A model generated the notes under the pieces. It did no database searches and had not been told where the DNA came from. It saw only the letters and a program-made list of their open reading frames with translations. Below are positions 16,768 to 25,732 of a stretch of 64,000 bases of DNA, piece by piece. Position numbers and translations under genes: made by a program. Each line of letters starts with the position of its first letter. Within the stretch, counting starts at the first letter, position 1. This stretch comes from CAYULW01 sp964445815 (GTDB lineage: Bacteria; Bacteroidota; Bacteroidia; Flavobacteriales_E; Vicingaceae). The DNA is taken from assembly GCA_964445815.1 (NCBI GenBank), contig CAYULW010000007.1:1-64000 (forward strand). Reading direction: 5' to 3'.

Positions 16768-18417
16768 TTAGTCTTTAAGAAATGGAATGTCTATTCTGGA
16801 AGGATACCTGCTAGAATGATGAATCGTTTGTTTTACAGCTATAAACTTTGTAGCATCAATCGGATCTATACCGGTATTAGGATTTCTATTGAATTTAGGA
16901 TAATTACTACTACTGATTTGTAATCTCAGCTGCTGCCCCTTTCCTACCTTTAGAGCGATATCCCCCAATTCGATCTGAACCTCAAAAACTTTATTTTGAA
17001 CCTCAGAAGGCAATACCCTAATGATACCATCAGCAAGGTTAAATGAATTGTTTTCTTCATCAACAAGGGTCAATTTAGCTGTAAAATCGGTTCCCTTCCC
17101 TTCAGTGCCAACATGTAAATACACGTTAACAGCACCTGATATAAATGCTTCGTTTTCAAATTTTTTAGTTGAAAAGGTTAAGACATCGTTTCTTTTTTCT
17201 ACTTCTTCTTGACTACGCACACCAAGCTTATCATAAAACAAATAAAAGTTTGCTCCTCCCACGGTGGGCACCGGAGTATTCGGATCAAAAAGAAAGTTAC
17301 TATATGAGTCATCTTTCTCATTTGGAGTAGTAATTAGTTTTTGATTGTCCTCCAGATAAAAGCTTTTCAAGTTTTGATTTGGAGGCCATTTTTTACACGA
17401 CTTCCATTGATCTTCAAAAAGTGAATAATAATGAACACCTTGATAGTCAGTGTTAAGTGCAATTCCTCTTAGCGTGTAGTTAAACCAGTCTACTGCAATT
17501 GAAAGCATCTGATCTAAACTCAGAACTCCATTAGGTCCCAATTGGTAATCCCCAACCTTATCGTTATCTGCATAAATCTGATTATGATACCAAGGGCCCA
17601 TAAACAAATGCTGCTCTACCTTTGAATACTGATTAATCAAACGATAAGCGTCCATTGTTGATTGCGCAGTAAAATCATACCATCCATTCATGTGAAAAAT
17701 GGGAACGGCTACATCCTTGTAAGAAAATGGAGCATCAAAATCTGACATGTTAAAGTCACGCCCACTTTGAGTTTTAAAAGTTGTTCCTGCCCCAGGGATA
17801 GCCTCTTTTAATGGCTTATGAGCAAACATCTCATCCATATCAGCTCCTTTCTCCGCAAGTGGAGAATTCTGTCCTTCTGAAAGCAACCAGGGAATGATTA
17901 ACATTTGATGAAATGCCCCTCCCGGAAAGTTGACTTTTGATCCATCTATCCAACCGGATAAATTAAAGACGCCTTTTAATGAAGGATGAGCAATATCCGA
18001 TAAAGACAATGCGCAATAACTTAAATAGGACGAACCCCATAAACCAATATTTCCATCACACCAGGCTTGTTGGCTCAACCAATCCAGTGTCGTTCTTCCA
18101 TCTTTTTTCTCATTCACAAATGGAATAAATTCTCCTTCAGACTTGTGCTTTCCACGCACGTCTTGAACAATCACTGCAAAACCTTTTTTAACGAAGTAAT
18201 GCGCAAATATGGCTGAGCCTTCCTTATTATAAGGTGTTCTTATTAAGATGCTTGGAAACGGACTTTTACCCTGAGGTAAATACAGGTCATGAAACAAGAC
18301 AGCACTGTCTCTTGTAAGTATAGTCTGGTCCTTATGCAATTCAAAACCGATGTCTTGAGATAGAGAAAGAAGTACATTGACCTGGAAAAAACAGAATAAT
18401 ATTACTTTGCTCTTCAT
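16768..18417 (-). CDS. CocE/NonD family hydrolase (Xaa-Pro dipeptidyl-peptidase-like)
   Basis: The 549-residue exported hydrolase has a signal peptide (about 1-21), an alpha/beta-hydrolase domain with nucleophile Ser130 in GLWGSSYLSY and the block VQDVRGKHKSEGEF typical of CocE/X-Pro peptidases, a middle cap domain, and a C-terminal beta-jelly-roll (about 380-549, ending FLKD). Family members hydrolyse esters or acyl-amide/peptide bonds, and the real substrate is unknown. Upstream of its start lie repeated GGTGA elements (18461-18549) and the membrane LytTR regulator gene, which could control it. Confidence 0.88.
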   Translation of the reverse strand: MKSKVILFCFFQVNVLLSLSQDIGFELHKDQTILTRDSAVLFHDLYLPQGKSPFPSILIRTPYNKEGSAIFAHYFVKKGFAVIVQDVRGKHKSEGEFIPFVNEKKDGRTTLDWLSQQAWCDGNIGLWGSSYLSYCALSLSDIAHPSLKGVFNLSGWIDGSKVNFPGGAFHQMLIIPWLLSEGQNSPLAEKGADMDEMFAHKPLKEAIPGAGTTFKTQSGRDFNMSDFDAPFSYKDVAVPIFHMNGWYDFTAQSTMDAYRLINQYSKVEQHLFMGPWYHNQIYADNDKVGDYQLGPNGVLSLDQMLSIAVDWFNYTLRGIALNTDYQGVHYYSLFEDQWKSCKKWPPNQNLKSFYLEDNQKLITTPNEKDDSYSNFLFDPNTPVPTVGGANFYLFYDKLGVRSQEEVEKRNDVLTFSTKKFENEAFISGAVNVYLHVGTEGKGTDFTAKLTLVDEENNSFNLADGIIRVLPSEVQNKVFEVQIELGDIALKVGKGQQLRLQISSSNYPKFNRNPNTGIDPIDATKFIAVKQTIHHSSRYPSRIDIPFLKD

Positions 18418-18460
18418 ACTTTTAAATTATAAGTTTTGAGCAAACTTGATCAGAAGATTT

Positions 18461-18549
18461 TCACCCTAAAAATTGATGTGGTGAATAACAAGAAAGTGTT
18501 ATAAAATTCGCATTATGTGGGTGAATAACATAAGGACGTGCAACTCACC
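18461..18549. promoter_or_regulatory. Four GGTGA elements with a 10-base direct repeat, between the LytTR gene and the CocE gene
   Basis: GTGAATAACA occurs at 18481-18490 and again at 18521-18530, exactly 40 bases apart, both preceded by ATGTG or ATGTGG. Flanking them are inverted copies of the core, TCACC at 18461-18465 and 18545-18549. The block fills most of the 143-base gap upstream of the CocE gene. LytTR proteins bind pairs of short direct repeats, so these are candidate sites for the neighbouring regulator. Confidence 0.45.
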
Positions 18550-18560
18550 ACGAGACAAAT

Positions 18561-19418
18561 CTAGGAGGTCAGCGTCTCCTTGAGTTTATTCACATAACTT
18601 CTGGAGACCGGTAATTTTTTATCAACAGATTTTAACTCAAGTTGCATACCCTGTGCATTACCAGCGATCTTAGTTACAAAATTTAAATTGATAATGTAAG
18701 ATCTATGCACTCTCAAAAAAGGGTGCTCTACTACTTGCTCTGCACGTTTTAAAGTTGTTCTGATCAACTCTGATTTCAACACCCCCTGACTGAAATAATT
18801 GACATCTATGTAGTTATCTTCTGATTTAATAAAGATGACAGACGATGCTTCAAATTGGTACATTTCCTTTTCATTTGAAGCACTTATTACTAATTGTCCC
18901 TCTTGTGGATGCTGCTTTAATGTACTTGTCAAATCCTTGGTAGAAGCTTTTAACTTTTTATTTAATGCCTTGGTATAAGATATATACGAAAGGATCACAG
19001 TCGGTATTAAGCCGATAAGTATAGCATGAAAAAATGTTTTTATCAAAGAGCCAAAATTTAGAATAGTTAAGCCGTTTAAGTAATTCTGAAATGAATCATG
19101 AGCAACAGCAACAAAAGCAATCATGAAGATATATCCAAGTAAAAAATGATAGAAATACCATTTCTTTATTTTAAAAAAGTCATTTAAAAGAGGATAGATC
19201 CAATTCATCAGAATAAATAGAACAACATAATACAGAAATGAAAAGCCCAAAAAGACAATGTATTTGTTGTGCTTATTAATATTAAAATCAAAGGGTTCAA
19301 GAAATACAAATATCAAATAAACCAGTCCAACTCCTAGCCCTAAATTTTTTGCAATATCTTTTGCACTTGAATCTTCTCTAGGAACCGAAAAGTCCAAAAT
19401 GTTCTTGAGATTTATCAT
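18561..19418 (-). CDS. Membrane-anchored LytTR DNA-binding regulator
   Basis: The 285-residue protein has four hydrophobic segments in residues 28-150 (GLGVGLVYLIFVFLEPF, FLYYVVLFILMNWIYPLL, FLLGYIFMIAFVAVAH, ILIGLIPTVILSYISY), a linker, and a C-terminal LytTR domain from about residue 185: VIFIKSEDNYIDVNY, LRVHRSYIINLNFV, LPVSRSYVNKLKETL. No receiver domain is present and no LytS-type kinase gene is next to it, so it looks like a one-component membrane regulator that senses directly. The upstream gene for the CocE hydrolase and the intervening repeats are the obvious candidate target. Confidence 0.9.
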   Translation of the reverse strand: MINLKNILDFSVPREDSSAKDIAKNLGLGVGLVYLIFVFLEPFDFNINKHNKYIVFLGFSFLYYVVLFILMNWIYPLLNDFFKIKKWYFYHFLLGYIFMIAFVAVAHDSFQNYLNGLTILNFGSLIKTFFHAILIGLIPTVILSYISYTKALNKKLKASTKDLTSTLKQHPQEGQLVISASNEKEMYQFEASSVIFIKSEDNYIDVNYFSQGVLKSELIRTTLKRAEQVVEHPFLRVHRSYIINLNFVTKIAGNAQGMQLELKSVDKKLPVSRSYVNKLKETLTS

Positions 19419-19579
19419 GCTATAAGGAATGTTTCATATCTACATCCAAGAGAGTTACTCTAATCCGAAAATAAAATTACAGTTTAGGAATTAAAATCTA
19501 CAGACCTGTGCCAGACTTATGGTATTTCTGTTTAGAATCAATTACTTTTAGTCCTACAAAGACTCTTAAATTTTAAAAT

Positions 19580-20092
19580 ATGTTTTCATACCGAATTTTA
19601 TTTTTTTGTTTTTCATTTATTATTGCATCCTTAAATGTCCGGTCTCAACAGTTAAACACGATCTCATACGATGATTCAACTGGCTCGCCTAGTGCAACTT
19701 TAAAAGTTATAGAATGGATGCAAGGACATTGGAAAGGTGAAGCTTTTGGAGGCATTACTGAAGAAATATGGTCACCCCCTTCGGGAGGCTCAATGATGTG
19801 TGCTTTTAAGCTTTTGGTCAATAATAAAGTTAAGTTTTATGAAATTGTATCCATCTCTGAAGAAGACAATAGTCTTATGCTAAGATTAAAACATTTTCAC
19901 TCAGACCTAAAAGGATGGGAAGAAAAGAATGAAACGGTAGATTTTAAACTCGTGAAAGTTGAAGAGAATAGAGTGTATTTTGATGACTTTACTTTTGAGA
20001 AAGTCAGTGAAAATGAAATCAATATTTATGTTGTTATCGACAGCAAGGGCAGCAAAAAAGAAGTTACGTTCAATTACAAGAGAGTAAGCTAA
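19580..20092 (+). CDS. Exported DUF6265 family protein
   Basis: The 170-residue protein has a signal peptide (residues 1-22, ending NVRSQ) and a single beta-rich domain: WMQGHWKGEAFGGITEEIW, GSMMCAFKLLVNNKVKFYEI and LRLKHFHSDLKGWEE are the hallmarks of DUF6265, a lipocalin-like fold family of unknown role. It stands alone on the plus strand between genes of the opposite strand. Confidence 0.8.
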   Translation: MFSYRILFFCFSFIIASLNVRSQQLNTISYDDSTGSPSATLKVIEWMQGHWKGEAFGGITEEIWSPPSGGSMMCAFKLLVNNKVKFYEIVSISEEDNSLMLRLKHFHSDLKGWEEKNETVDFKLVKVEENRVYFDDFTFEKVSENEINIYVVIDSKGSKKEVTFNYKRVS

Positions 20093-20110
20093 GATTATTT
20101 TTAAGAGGCA

Positions 20111-20872
20111 CTAGATGTACCCTGCCAATTGGTAGGATAAGATTCCTACCCACTCATGAATGAGATTATACCAATACTGTAAAATACTCGCTTTAGGAAG
20201 AAAAAGCACATCCAATGTATAGTCTCTTTTTTGAACCATTTGATCAACTGGAAATGCATCGATCGGAAACTCTAATGCTCTGAAACACATAAGTGCCCTA
20301 GGCATATGGACGGCAGATGTACTTAAAAGAAAAGGGCCATCCATTTTATGCTCCCTTAAAACCTCGATGGAATATTTTGCATTTTCATAAGTATTTCTAG
20401 ATGTTGACTCTAAGATAATGTCTTTAGAATCAACTCCTATTCTGCTTAAAAAATCCCCAAGTATGGTCGCTTCACTCTGCCGGTTAAACACATAGCCCGA
20501 ACCTCCAGAGATTAAAATTTTATTTACCCTTCCTGAAAAATACAAAGGGAGTACATTTAAAAACCGATCAGCATTAGCATGAAATTCGACTTGCTTATTT
20601 TGAGCACTTAGACTCACGATACCCCCCAATACAATTGCTACATCATACTTTTCTTTTAGCTCATTGCTTGAAATTGGTCGCATTGCCCAAGTGCTACTAA
20701 ACTCATAAAAAATGGCTTGATTAGAAAAAAAATAAAGACAAGTGATAGCAGCAATTAAAAAGCGTCTTCCGGACTTTTTACTCCTTTTTATCAAAGCCAA
20801 AATCATGAGTATAAAGACCCAAACAATAGGATGGCAAAGTATTCCTAATATTTTTGACAGTAGAAAAAACAT
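20111..20872 (-). CDS. YdcF/SanA/ElyC-family membrane protein (DUF218)
   Basis: The product has about 253 residues, with two N-terminal transmembrane segments (residues 1-20 and 32-52) and a DUF218 domain: VAIVLGGIVSLSAQ, ILISGGSGYVFNRQSE, ESTSRNTYENAKYS, LLSTSAVHMPRALMCFR. ElyC and SanA of E. coli belong here and affect envelope integrity; the biochemical role is not settled. The ATG at 20872 is preferred to a TTG at 20875. It follows hemG/hemY by three bases and is the last gene of the heme operon; its link to heme is unknown. Confidence 0.86.
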   Translation of the reverse strand: MFFLLSKILGILCHPIVWVFILMILALIKRSKKSGRRFLIAAITCLYFFSNQAIFYEFSSTWAMRPISSNELKEKYDVAIVLGGIVSLSAQNKQVEFHANADRFLNVLPLYFSGRVNKILISGGSGYVFNRQSEATILGDFLSRIGVDSKDIILESTSRNTYENAKYSIEVLREHKMDGPFLLSTSAVHMPRALMCFRALEFPIDAFPVDQMVQKRDYTLDVLFLPKASILQYWYNLIHEWVGILSYQLAGYI

Positions 20873-20875
20873 CAA

Positions 20876-22228
20876 TTATGCCAATTGTTTTGCAAACTTA
20901 ATTCCATTTGAAATACAATCACTAACAGATATTCCATCAAGGAAGTTCCCTTGAATATAAAAATGCGAATGCCTTTCTTCGAAAGCATGAATCGCATCTA
21001 AAATAGTCTGATGACCCATTTCATACTGAGGTATTCCATGTAACCATGTTGTAGAATTGATCATTATCGGAGAGCCTTTCACATTAAATAGCTTTTCTAT
21101 GCTTTCCCTGATCAATTCAAAACGCTTTTCTTCTGAATGCTCAGCTAAGTTCTTCAATTTCTCACCACCTGAGATCACGGTAATCAATTCATGACCCGCA
21201 GGTGCGGCATGGTTAAAAAACTGACTATTGAACAAGACGCCTAAAAAAGGTACTTTCTCTTCTCTTCTGCTCAACACACCAAAGGCTTTTGCAGGAATGG
21301 CTATGTCTTCTTTTTTATAACCAAAATGATACACAAAGGCCGGTGTATAATTAATCCCCTTTAAAGCAGCTTGTACCTCATTATCAAAGTCAATTTTTTG
21401 GGATAGGATATGAGCCGGTAATGTCGAGACAACATGCTCAACGGTTTTTTCGTTTGTATTTCCAATATCATCCTGATACTTAATCACATATTTAGAATCC
21501 ACTTTTCTAATAGAGTCTACAGAACAGCCCAATAGGATATTATCAGTTATTGGCTTTTCCATTTCCTTAATTAAACCGTGTAAACCATTGTTGAAAGTAA
21601 ATATCTTCTGCTTTGGAATTTGATTGGTTTGATTTGCTCTTTTCTTAGCTTTCATCAGCTTAAACATCCCGCGAATGACACTCCCTGACTTTTCCTCAGC
21701 CTCTTTTAGTATCTTCAAGGTAAAATGAATACTCATCCTTTCAGGGTCACCCGCATAAATTCCGGTTACAAAAGGATAAATGAAGTTCTCATATATTTCA
21801 TTGCCAAACCTTCGTCTAGAAAAGTCTGCCAAACTCTCTTCATGAGAAACTTTCGGTAAAAATGGTTCTTTAAAAAATCGCTTTAGGCTTGACCATCCAA
21901 TCAAAGGACTTTTTATCATCGTCAAAGGAGAAGATGGCAATGGTTCTAAAGTATTCTGATAAAGAACAAAACGGTTCTTGATTGCTTGACGATCAGGATG
22001 AATGACTTCTGAACTCAGACCTAAATCATCAAGAAGCTCTTTGATTTCAGGATTATTAATCAGCACCGTATTCGGTCCCATTTCTAAAGTAAATCCATCT
22101 TTCTGTTTACTAAGTATCTTCCCACCGAGTTCTTGCTCTTTTTCTATCAAAACAAAGTTCTTCCCCTGCTTCTTTAACTGATAAGCAACAGACAAACCGC
22201 TGATTCCTCCTCCTAATATTGCAATCAT
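20876..22228 (-). CDS. hemG: Protoporphyrinogen oxidase (HemY type)
   Basis: The 450-residue FAD enzyme opens with the dinucleotide-binding motif GGGISGLSVAYQLKKQGK and LIEKEQELGGKI, and has the PPOX segments EMGPNTVL, FIYPFVTGIYAGDPERMSI and the C-terminal SDCISNGIKFAKQL. It oxidises protoporphyrinogen IX (or coproporphyrinogen III in some lineages) in the last steps of heme synthesis. The start overlaps hemN by four bases, so both are co-expressed. Some annotators call this oxygen-dependent form hemY. Confidence 0.93.
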   Translation of the reverse strand: MIAILGGGISGLSVAYQLKKQGKNFVLIEKEQELGGKILSKQKDGFTLEMGPNTVLINNPEIKELLDDLGLSSEVIHPDRQAIKNRFVLYQNTLEPLPSSPLTMIKSPLIGWSSLKRFFKEPFLPKVSHEESLADFSRRRFGNEIYENFIYPFVTGIYAGDPERMSIHFTLKILKEAEEKSGSVIRGMFKLMKAKKRANQTNQIPKQKIFTFNNGLHGLIKEMEKPITDNILLGCSVDSIRKVDSKYVIKYQDDIGNTNEKTVEHVVSTLPAHILSQKIDFDNEVQAALKGINYTPAFVYHFGYKKEDIAIPAKAFGVLSRREEKVPFLGVLFNSQFFNHAAPAGHELITVISGGEKLKNLAEHSEEKRFELIRESIEKLFNVKGSPIMINSTTWLHGIPQYEMGHQTILDAIHAFEERHSHFYIQGNFLDGISVSDCISNGIKFAKQLA

Positions 22229-23586
22229 ATCGTCATTGAAAACAATTGGGTCTTGGGCTTATTTCGAAGTAATCTTGCATCAAAGGCCATGCAAATGTTT
22301 CGCACAAATGGTTTACCTTCTTCAGTCACTTTTAATGTAGAATTTTCAATTTCAACAAAACCATCTTGAATCAGCTCTTCCAAGCGCGTTTCAATTTCTT
22401 CCAGAAAGGGATGATATAAAGCCCTCTCTTTCCAACTCGTTTCGTAATGGCACATTATGTTCAAAATGTGCTTGCGAACAATCAGGTCTTCTTTATTCAA
22501 TTCATGGCCTCTAAAAATGGGAATTTGATTCTCTTCAATACGCGCATAATACTCTTCAATGGTCTTGACATTCTGAGCAAAGGCATACCAGGAGTCGCTG
22601 ATGCTTGAAACACCCAAACCGACCATCAATTGAGTTTTTGAAGCGGTGTAACCCATGAAATTTCGATGCAACTTTTTCTCCCGCATCGATTGATACATGG
22701 TATCGTGCTCAAGTGCAAAATGGTCCATACCAATCTCCTTATATCCGGCAGCTAAAAGAGCTTCATAACCTAATTCGTACAATGCCCTTTTTTCATCATT
22801 TTTAGGCAGATCATTCTCATCAAATCCCCTTTGTCCATTGCCTTTAATCCATGGAACATGGGCATAGCTATAAAAAGCAATGCGTTCCGGCATCAATTCC
22901 TTAACACGTTCAATGGTCATTTTAATACTGTTTTCAGTCTGATGTGGCAAACCATACACCAGATCAAAACTCACAGAATCATAGCCCAATTCACGGCTTT
23001 CCTGAGTCACACGTTCAACCTGAGAGAAGGGTTGAATCCGGTTGATGGTTCTTTGAACTTTTAGATCTAAATCCTGAACCCCATAACTGGCACGCTTAAA
23101 ACCATGATTTGCCAAAACTGCCAGATGCTCTTTTCTTGTATTGTTCGGATGTCCTTCAAAACTATAGGAATAAGACTCGGGGCGAATGCTTTTAGAAAAC
23201 AGCCCTTCAAGTAATTTATCTAAGCTTTCCGGTTTAAAAAACGTTGGAGTACCTCCTCCAAGATGCAGTTCACTGATTATCGGTTTTTCCTGAAAGAGAT
23301 CAAGATACAAATCCCATTCTTTTAATACAGCTGTTATATATGGAGACTCAACCTCATGGTTCTTAGTGATCCGTTTATTGCATCCACAAAAGGTGCACAA
23401 GCTCTCACAGAAAGGCAAATGAATGTACAAACTGATCCCCTCTTTATTATTTGATTCTTTAAAAGATTGTAAAGCAGATTGTTTCCAAGTCTCCAATTCA
23501 ATACCGTCTTTATCCCAATAGGGAACTGTGGGGTAAGAGGTATACCTTGGTCCTGGAATATTGTACTTAGAGATGAGACTTTGCAT
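22225..23586 (-). CDS. hemN: Oxygen-independent coproporphyrinogen III oxidase
   Basis: The 453-residue radical-SAM enzyme converts coproporphyrinogen III to protoporphyrinogen IX without oxygen. The start YNIPGPRYTSYPTVPYW is characteristic, and the radical-SAM cluster ligands are C60, C64 and C67 in CESLCTFCGC; GGGTPTF and the HemN C-terminal domain follow. It is the first gene of hemN-hemG-ydcF. A TACCTTTG box (23598-23591) ends four bases before the ATG, suggesting a nearly leaderless transcript, although no clear -33 TTG is seen. Confidence 0.95.
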   Translation of the reverse strand: MQSLISKYNIPGPRYTSYPTVPYWDKDGIELETWKQSALQSFKESNNKEGISLYIHLPFCESLCTFCGCNKRITKNHEVESPYITAVLKEWDLYLDLFQEKPIISELHLGGGTPTFFKPESLDKLLEGLFSKSIRPESYSYSFEGHPNNTRKEHLAVLANHGFKRASYGVQDLDLKVQRTINRIQPFSQVERVTQESRELGYDSVSFDLVYGLPHQTENSIKMTIERVKELMPERIAFYSYAHVPWIKGNGQRGFDENDLPKNDEKRALYELGYEALLAAGYKEIGMDHFALEHDTMYQSMREKKLHRNFMGYTASKTQLMVGLGVSSISDSWYAFAQNVKTIEEYYARIEENQIPIFRGHELNKEDLIVRKHILNIMCHYETSWKERALYHPFLEEIETRLEELIQDGFVEIENSTLKVTEEGKPFVRNICMAFDARLLRNKPKTQLFSMTI

Positions 23587-23615
23587 CGTGCAAAGGTAGC
23601 CGAACTAATGCTATT

Positions 23616-24815
23616 TTAACTGCTTTTATGTGGATAAGCTTCTAAAGCTTTCCGCAGGCATTCTACTGCCAGTTTCAGTTTTTCCTTTTCAAGCACATAA
23701 GCCAATCTGACTTCTTGTTTCCCTTCTCCTTTTGTTGAATAAAATCCGCTTAAAGGGGCCATCATAACAGTACTGCCTTCATGATCGAAAGATTCCAACA
23801 TCCAACGACAGAAATCATCCGTATCTTCAACAGGCAACTTTGCAACAGCATAGAAGGCACCTCCAGGTTTAGGACAATACACCCCTTCAATAGAGTTTAA
23901 GCCATCGACAAGAATATCTCTTCTTTGCAAATACTCAGCACCCACTTCTTCAAAATAAGATGAATCAACATCAAGTGCTGCTTCTGAAGCAATTTGACCT
24001 AATGATGGAGGACTTAAACGGGCCTGTCCAAGTTTTAGAACCGTTGACATGACTTCTTTATTGCGACTAATCATGGCCCCAATTCTAGCTCCACACATAC
24101 TATATCGCTTAGAAACAGAGTCAACAACAATGGCGTTTTGCTCCAAACCTTCCAATGCCAATATGCTTTGGTGTTTTTTACCATCATAGCAAAATTCACG
24201 ATACACTTCATCAGCAAACAGAAAAAGGTCATGCTTGAGTACAATCTCTTTTAATTTGTTCAACTCTTCTTCCGAATATAAATATCCGGTTGGATTCCCG
24301 GGGTTACAGATCAGAATGCCTTTTGTATTTAGGGTAATGTTCTTTTCAAATTCCTCAATTGGAGGCAATGCAAAACCGGAATCAATAGATGAATTAATCG
24401 GAACAACCTTTACACCGCATGTTTCTGCAAAACCATTGTAATTGGCATAAAAGGGTTCGGGAATGATCACTTCATCTTCAGGATTGAAACAAGCTGTAAA
24501 CCCAAAGAGCAGAGCTTCAGAACCTCCAGTTGTCACCATGATATCTTCATAAGTTATGCCTTCGCTAATGCCATTATAATACCGTGCTAGTCCCTTACGA
24601 TATGATTCATTTCCTGCAGAATGACTATACTCTATCACATCTAGGCTGATATTTTTAACTGCTTCTATGGCCAGTTCAGGTGTTTTAATATCAGGTTGTC
24701 CGATATTTAAGTGTATCACTTGTTTCCCTGCTTTCTTTGCTTTTTCGGCAAATGGCACCAATTTTCTAATTGGTGATTCAGGCATTGCTATTCCTCTTCT
24801 TGAAATACTTGGCAT
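23616..24815 (-). CDS. Pyridoxal-phosphate aminotransferase, class I/II (AspC-like)
   Basis: The product has about 399 residues. Typical features are HLNIGQPDIKTP near the N-terminus, TTGGSEALLFGF, the substrate-binding NPGNPTGYLYS, ADEVYREFCYDG, and the PLP-binding lysine in SVSKRYSMCGARIGAM. The fold-I family includes aspartate, aromatic and other amino-acid aminotransferases, and specificity cannot be read with certainty. The ATG at 24815 is chosen because the 23 residues upstream are not family-like. A terminator of the upstream DUF1573 gene separates the two. Confidence 0.9.
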   Translation of the reverse strand: MPSISRRGIAMPESPIRKLVPFAEKAKKAGKQVIHLNIGQPDIKTPELAIEAVKNISLDVIEYSHSAGNESYRKGLARYYNGISEGITYEDIMVTTGGSEALLFGFTACFNPEDEVIIPEPFYANYNGFAETCGVKVVPINSSIDSGFALPPIEEFEKNITLNTKGILICNPGNPTGYLYSEEELNKLKEIVLKHDLFLFADEVYREFCYDGKKHQSILALEGLEQNAIVVDSVSKRYSMCGARIGAMISRNKEVMSTVLKLGQARLSPPSLGQIASEAALDVDSSYFEEVGAEYLQRRDILVDGLNSIEGVYCPKPGGAFYAVAKLPVEDTDDFCRWMLESFDHEGSTVMMAPLSGFYSTKGEGKQEVRLAYVLEKEKLKLAVECLRKALEAYPHKSS

Positions 24816-24867
24816 ATCCAACAAATTTAGATTGCAAAAATGCAATAAAATCTCATTTAATTGAAAC

Positions 24868-24896
24868 AAAAAATCCCCCACCAAAAATGGTGAGGG
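24868..24896 (-). terminator. Intrinsic terminator after the DUF1573 gene
   Basis: On the minus strand, CCCTCACCA, a short T loop, TGGTGGGGG and then TTTTTT. The stem has one bulged base. It lies 26 bases beyond the stop of the DUF1573 gene. Confidence 0.8.
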
Positions 24897-24921
24897 ACTT
24901 ATATTCTATAAGAGTATTGAA

Positions 24922-25374
24922 TTAATTTGCTACAGGTGCACCTGCAGACTCTTCTTTAACAGGTGTTGTCTTTTTTTCAATGACATTACCTTTAATTCTT
25001 AATACCGTAGTAGGATTAGATGCATTCGTTGTTACAGTAACTGATTTATTAATCGGTCCTAAACGATTTGTAGCATACTTTACTTTAATTTCTCCTGATT
25101 CACCGGGATTAATAGGCTTTTTGGGCCAAGAAGGAACAGTACATCCACACGATCCTTTTGCATTGCTAATGATCAAGGGTGCTGATCCGGTATTTTTAAA
25201 TTTAAACATTCTCACTCCATCAGCATTTTGAGGAATGGTTCCATAGTCAATCACTTCTGACTCAAAAGTAATTTCTGCACCGCTTGCAGCTTCAACACTT
25301 GATGTTGCGTCCTGAGCAAACATGACTGCAAGTGCCGCAAAAAACAAGCTAAAAGATAATACGAACTTTTTCAT
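24922..25374 (-). CDS. Exported DUF1573 protein (Ig-like/ASH-type domain)
   Basis: The 150-residue protein has a signal peptide (1-20, ending VMFAQ) and one DUF1573 domain: VIDYGTIPQNADGVRMFKF, NTGSAPLIISNAKGSCGC, PGESGEIKVKYATN and a C-terminal VLRIKGNV. This immunoglobulin-like fold is abundant in Bacteroidota envelopes; two cysteines in SCGCTVP are conserved in the family. Function is unknown. It has its own promoter (25400-25427) and terminator, so it is a single-gene unit behind the mrp-nifU run. Confidence 0.88.
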   Translation of the reverse strand: MKKFVLSFSLFFAALAVMFAQDATSSVEAASGAEITFESEVIDYGTIPQNADGVRMFKFKNTGSAPLIISNAKGSCGCTVPSWPKKPINPGESGEIKVKYATNRLGPINKSVTVTTNASNPTTVLRIKGNVIEKKTTPVKEESAGAPVAN

Positions 25375-25399
25375 TTTTTCTAGTTTAATAATTATGATT

Positions 25400-25427
25400 C
25401 AAAGATAAGCAGGATTGTTTGTATCAA
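25400..25427 (-). promoter_or_regulatory. Promoter of the DUF1573 gene
   Basis: On the minus strand, TTG (25427-25425), a 17-base spacer and TATCTTTG (25407-25400): a full Bacteroidota consensus. Transcription would begin near 25394, about 20 bases before the ATG. Confidence 0.68.
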
Positions 25428-25459
25428 TGGTCGTTAACAAAATCTTAACAGGGTATCCT

Positions 25460-25705
25460 TTAATCTATTGCTTCAACCTTCTTGATTTGAGGAGCGACCT
25501 TTTTTATTGCTTCTTCCACCCCTGCTTTTAAAGTCATGGCAGACATGTTGCAGCTTTGACAAGCTCCTAAAAGCTTAACTTTTGCAACGTTTTCTTCAAT
25601 GGCAATCAATTCAATATCTCCACCGTCAGCCTCCAGAAAAGGTCGAAGTTGCTGAATGGCCTCTTCTACTTTAAGTCTCAAATCCGTCTCTTGTATCAAT
25701 TCCAT
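25460..25705 (-). CDS. NifU-like C-terminal domain protein (iron-sulfur scaffold)
   Basis: The 81-residue protein is a stand-alone NifU C-terminal domain: RPFLEADGGDIELIAIEEN and the cluster-binding CxxC at C49/C52 in GACQSCNMSAMTLKAGVE. Such proteins carry transient Fe-S clusters to target enzymes. It is 27 bases downstream of mrp, itself an Fe-S carrier family, which supports a shared role in cluster delivery. Confidence 0.92.
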   Translation of the reverse strand: MELIQETDLRLKVEEAIQQLRPFLEADGGDIELIAIEENVAKVKLLGACQSCNMSAMTLKAGVEEAIKKVAPQIKKVEAID

Positions 25706-25732
25706 GATCCAAAATTAAGCTTTAAATATCAA

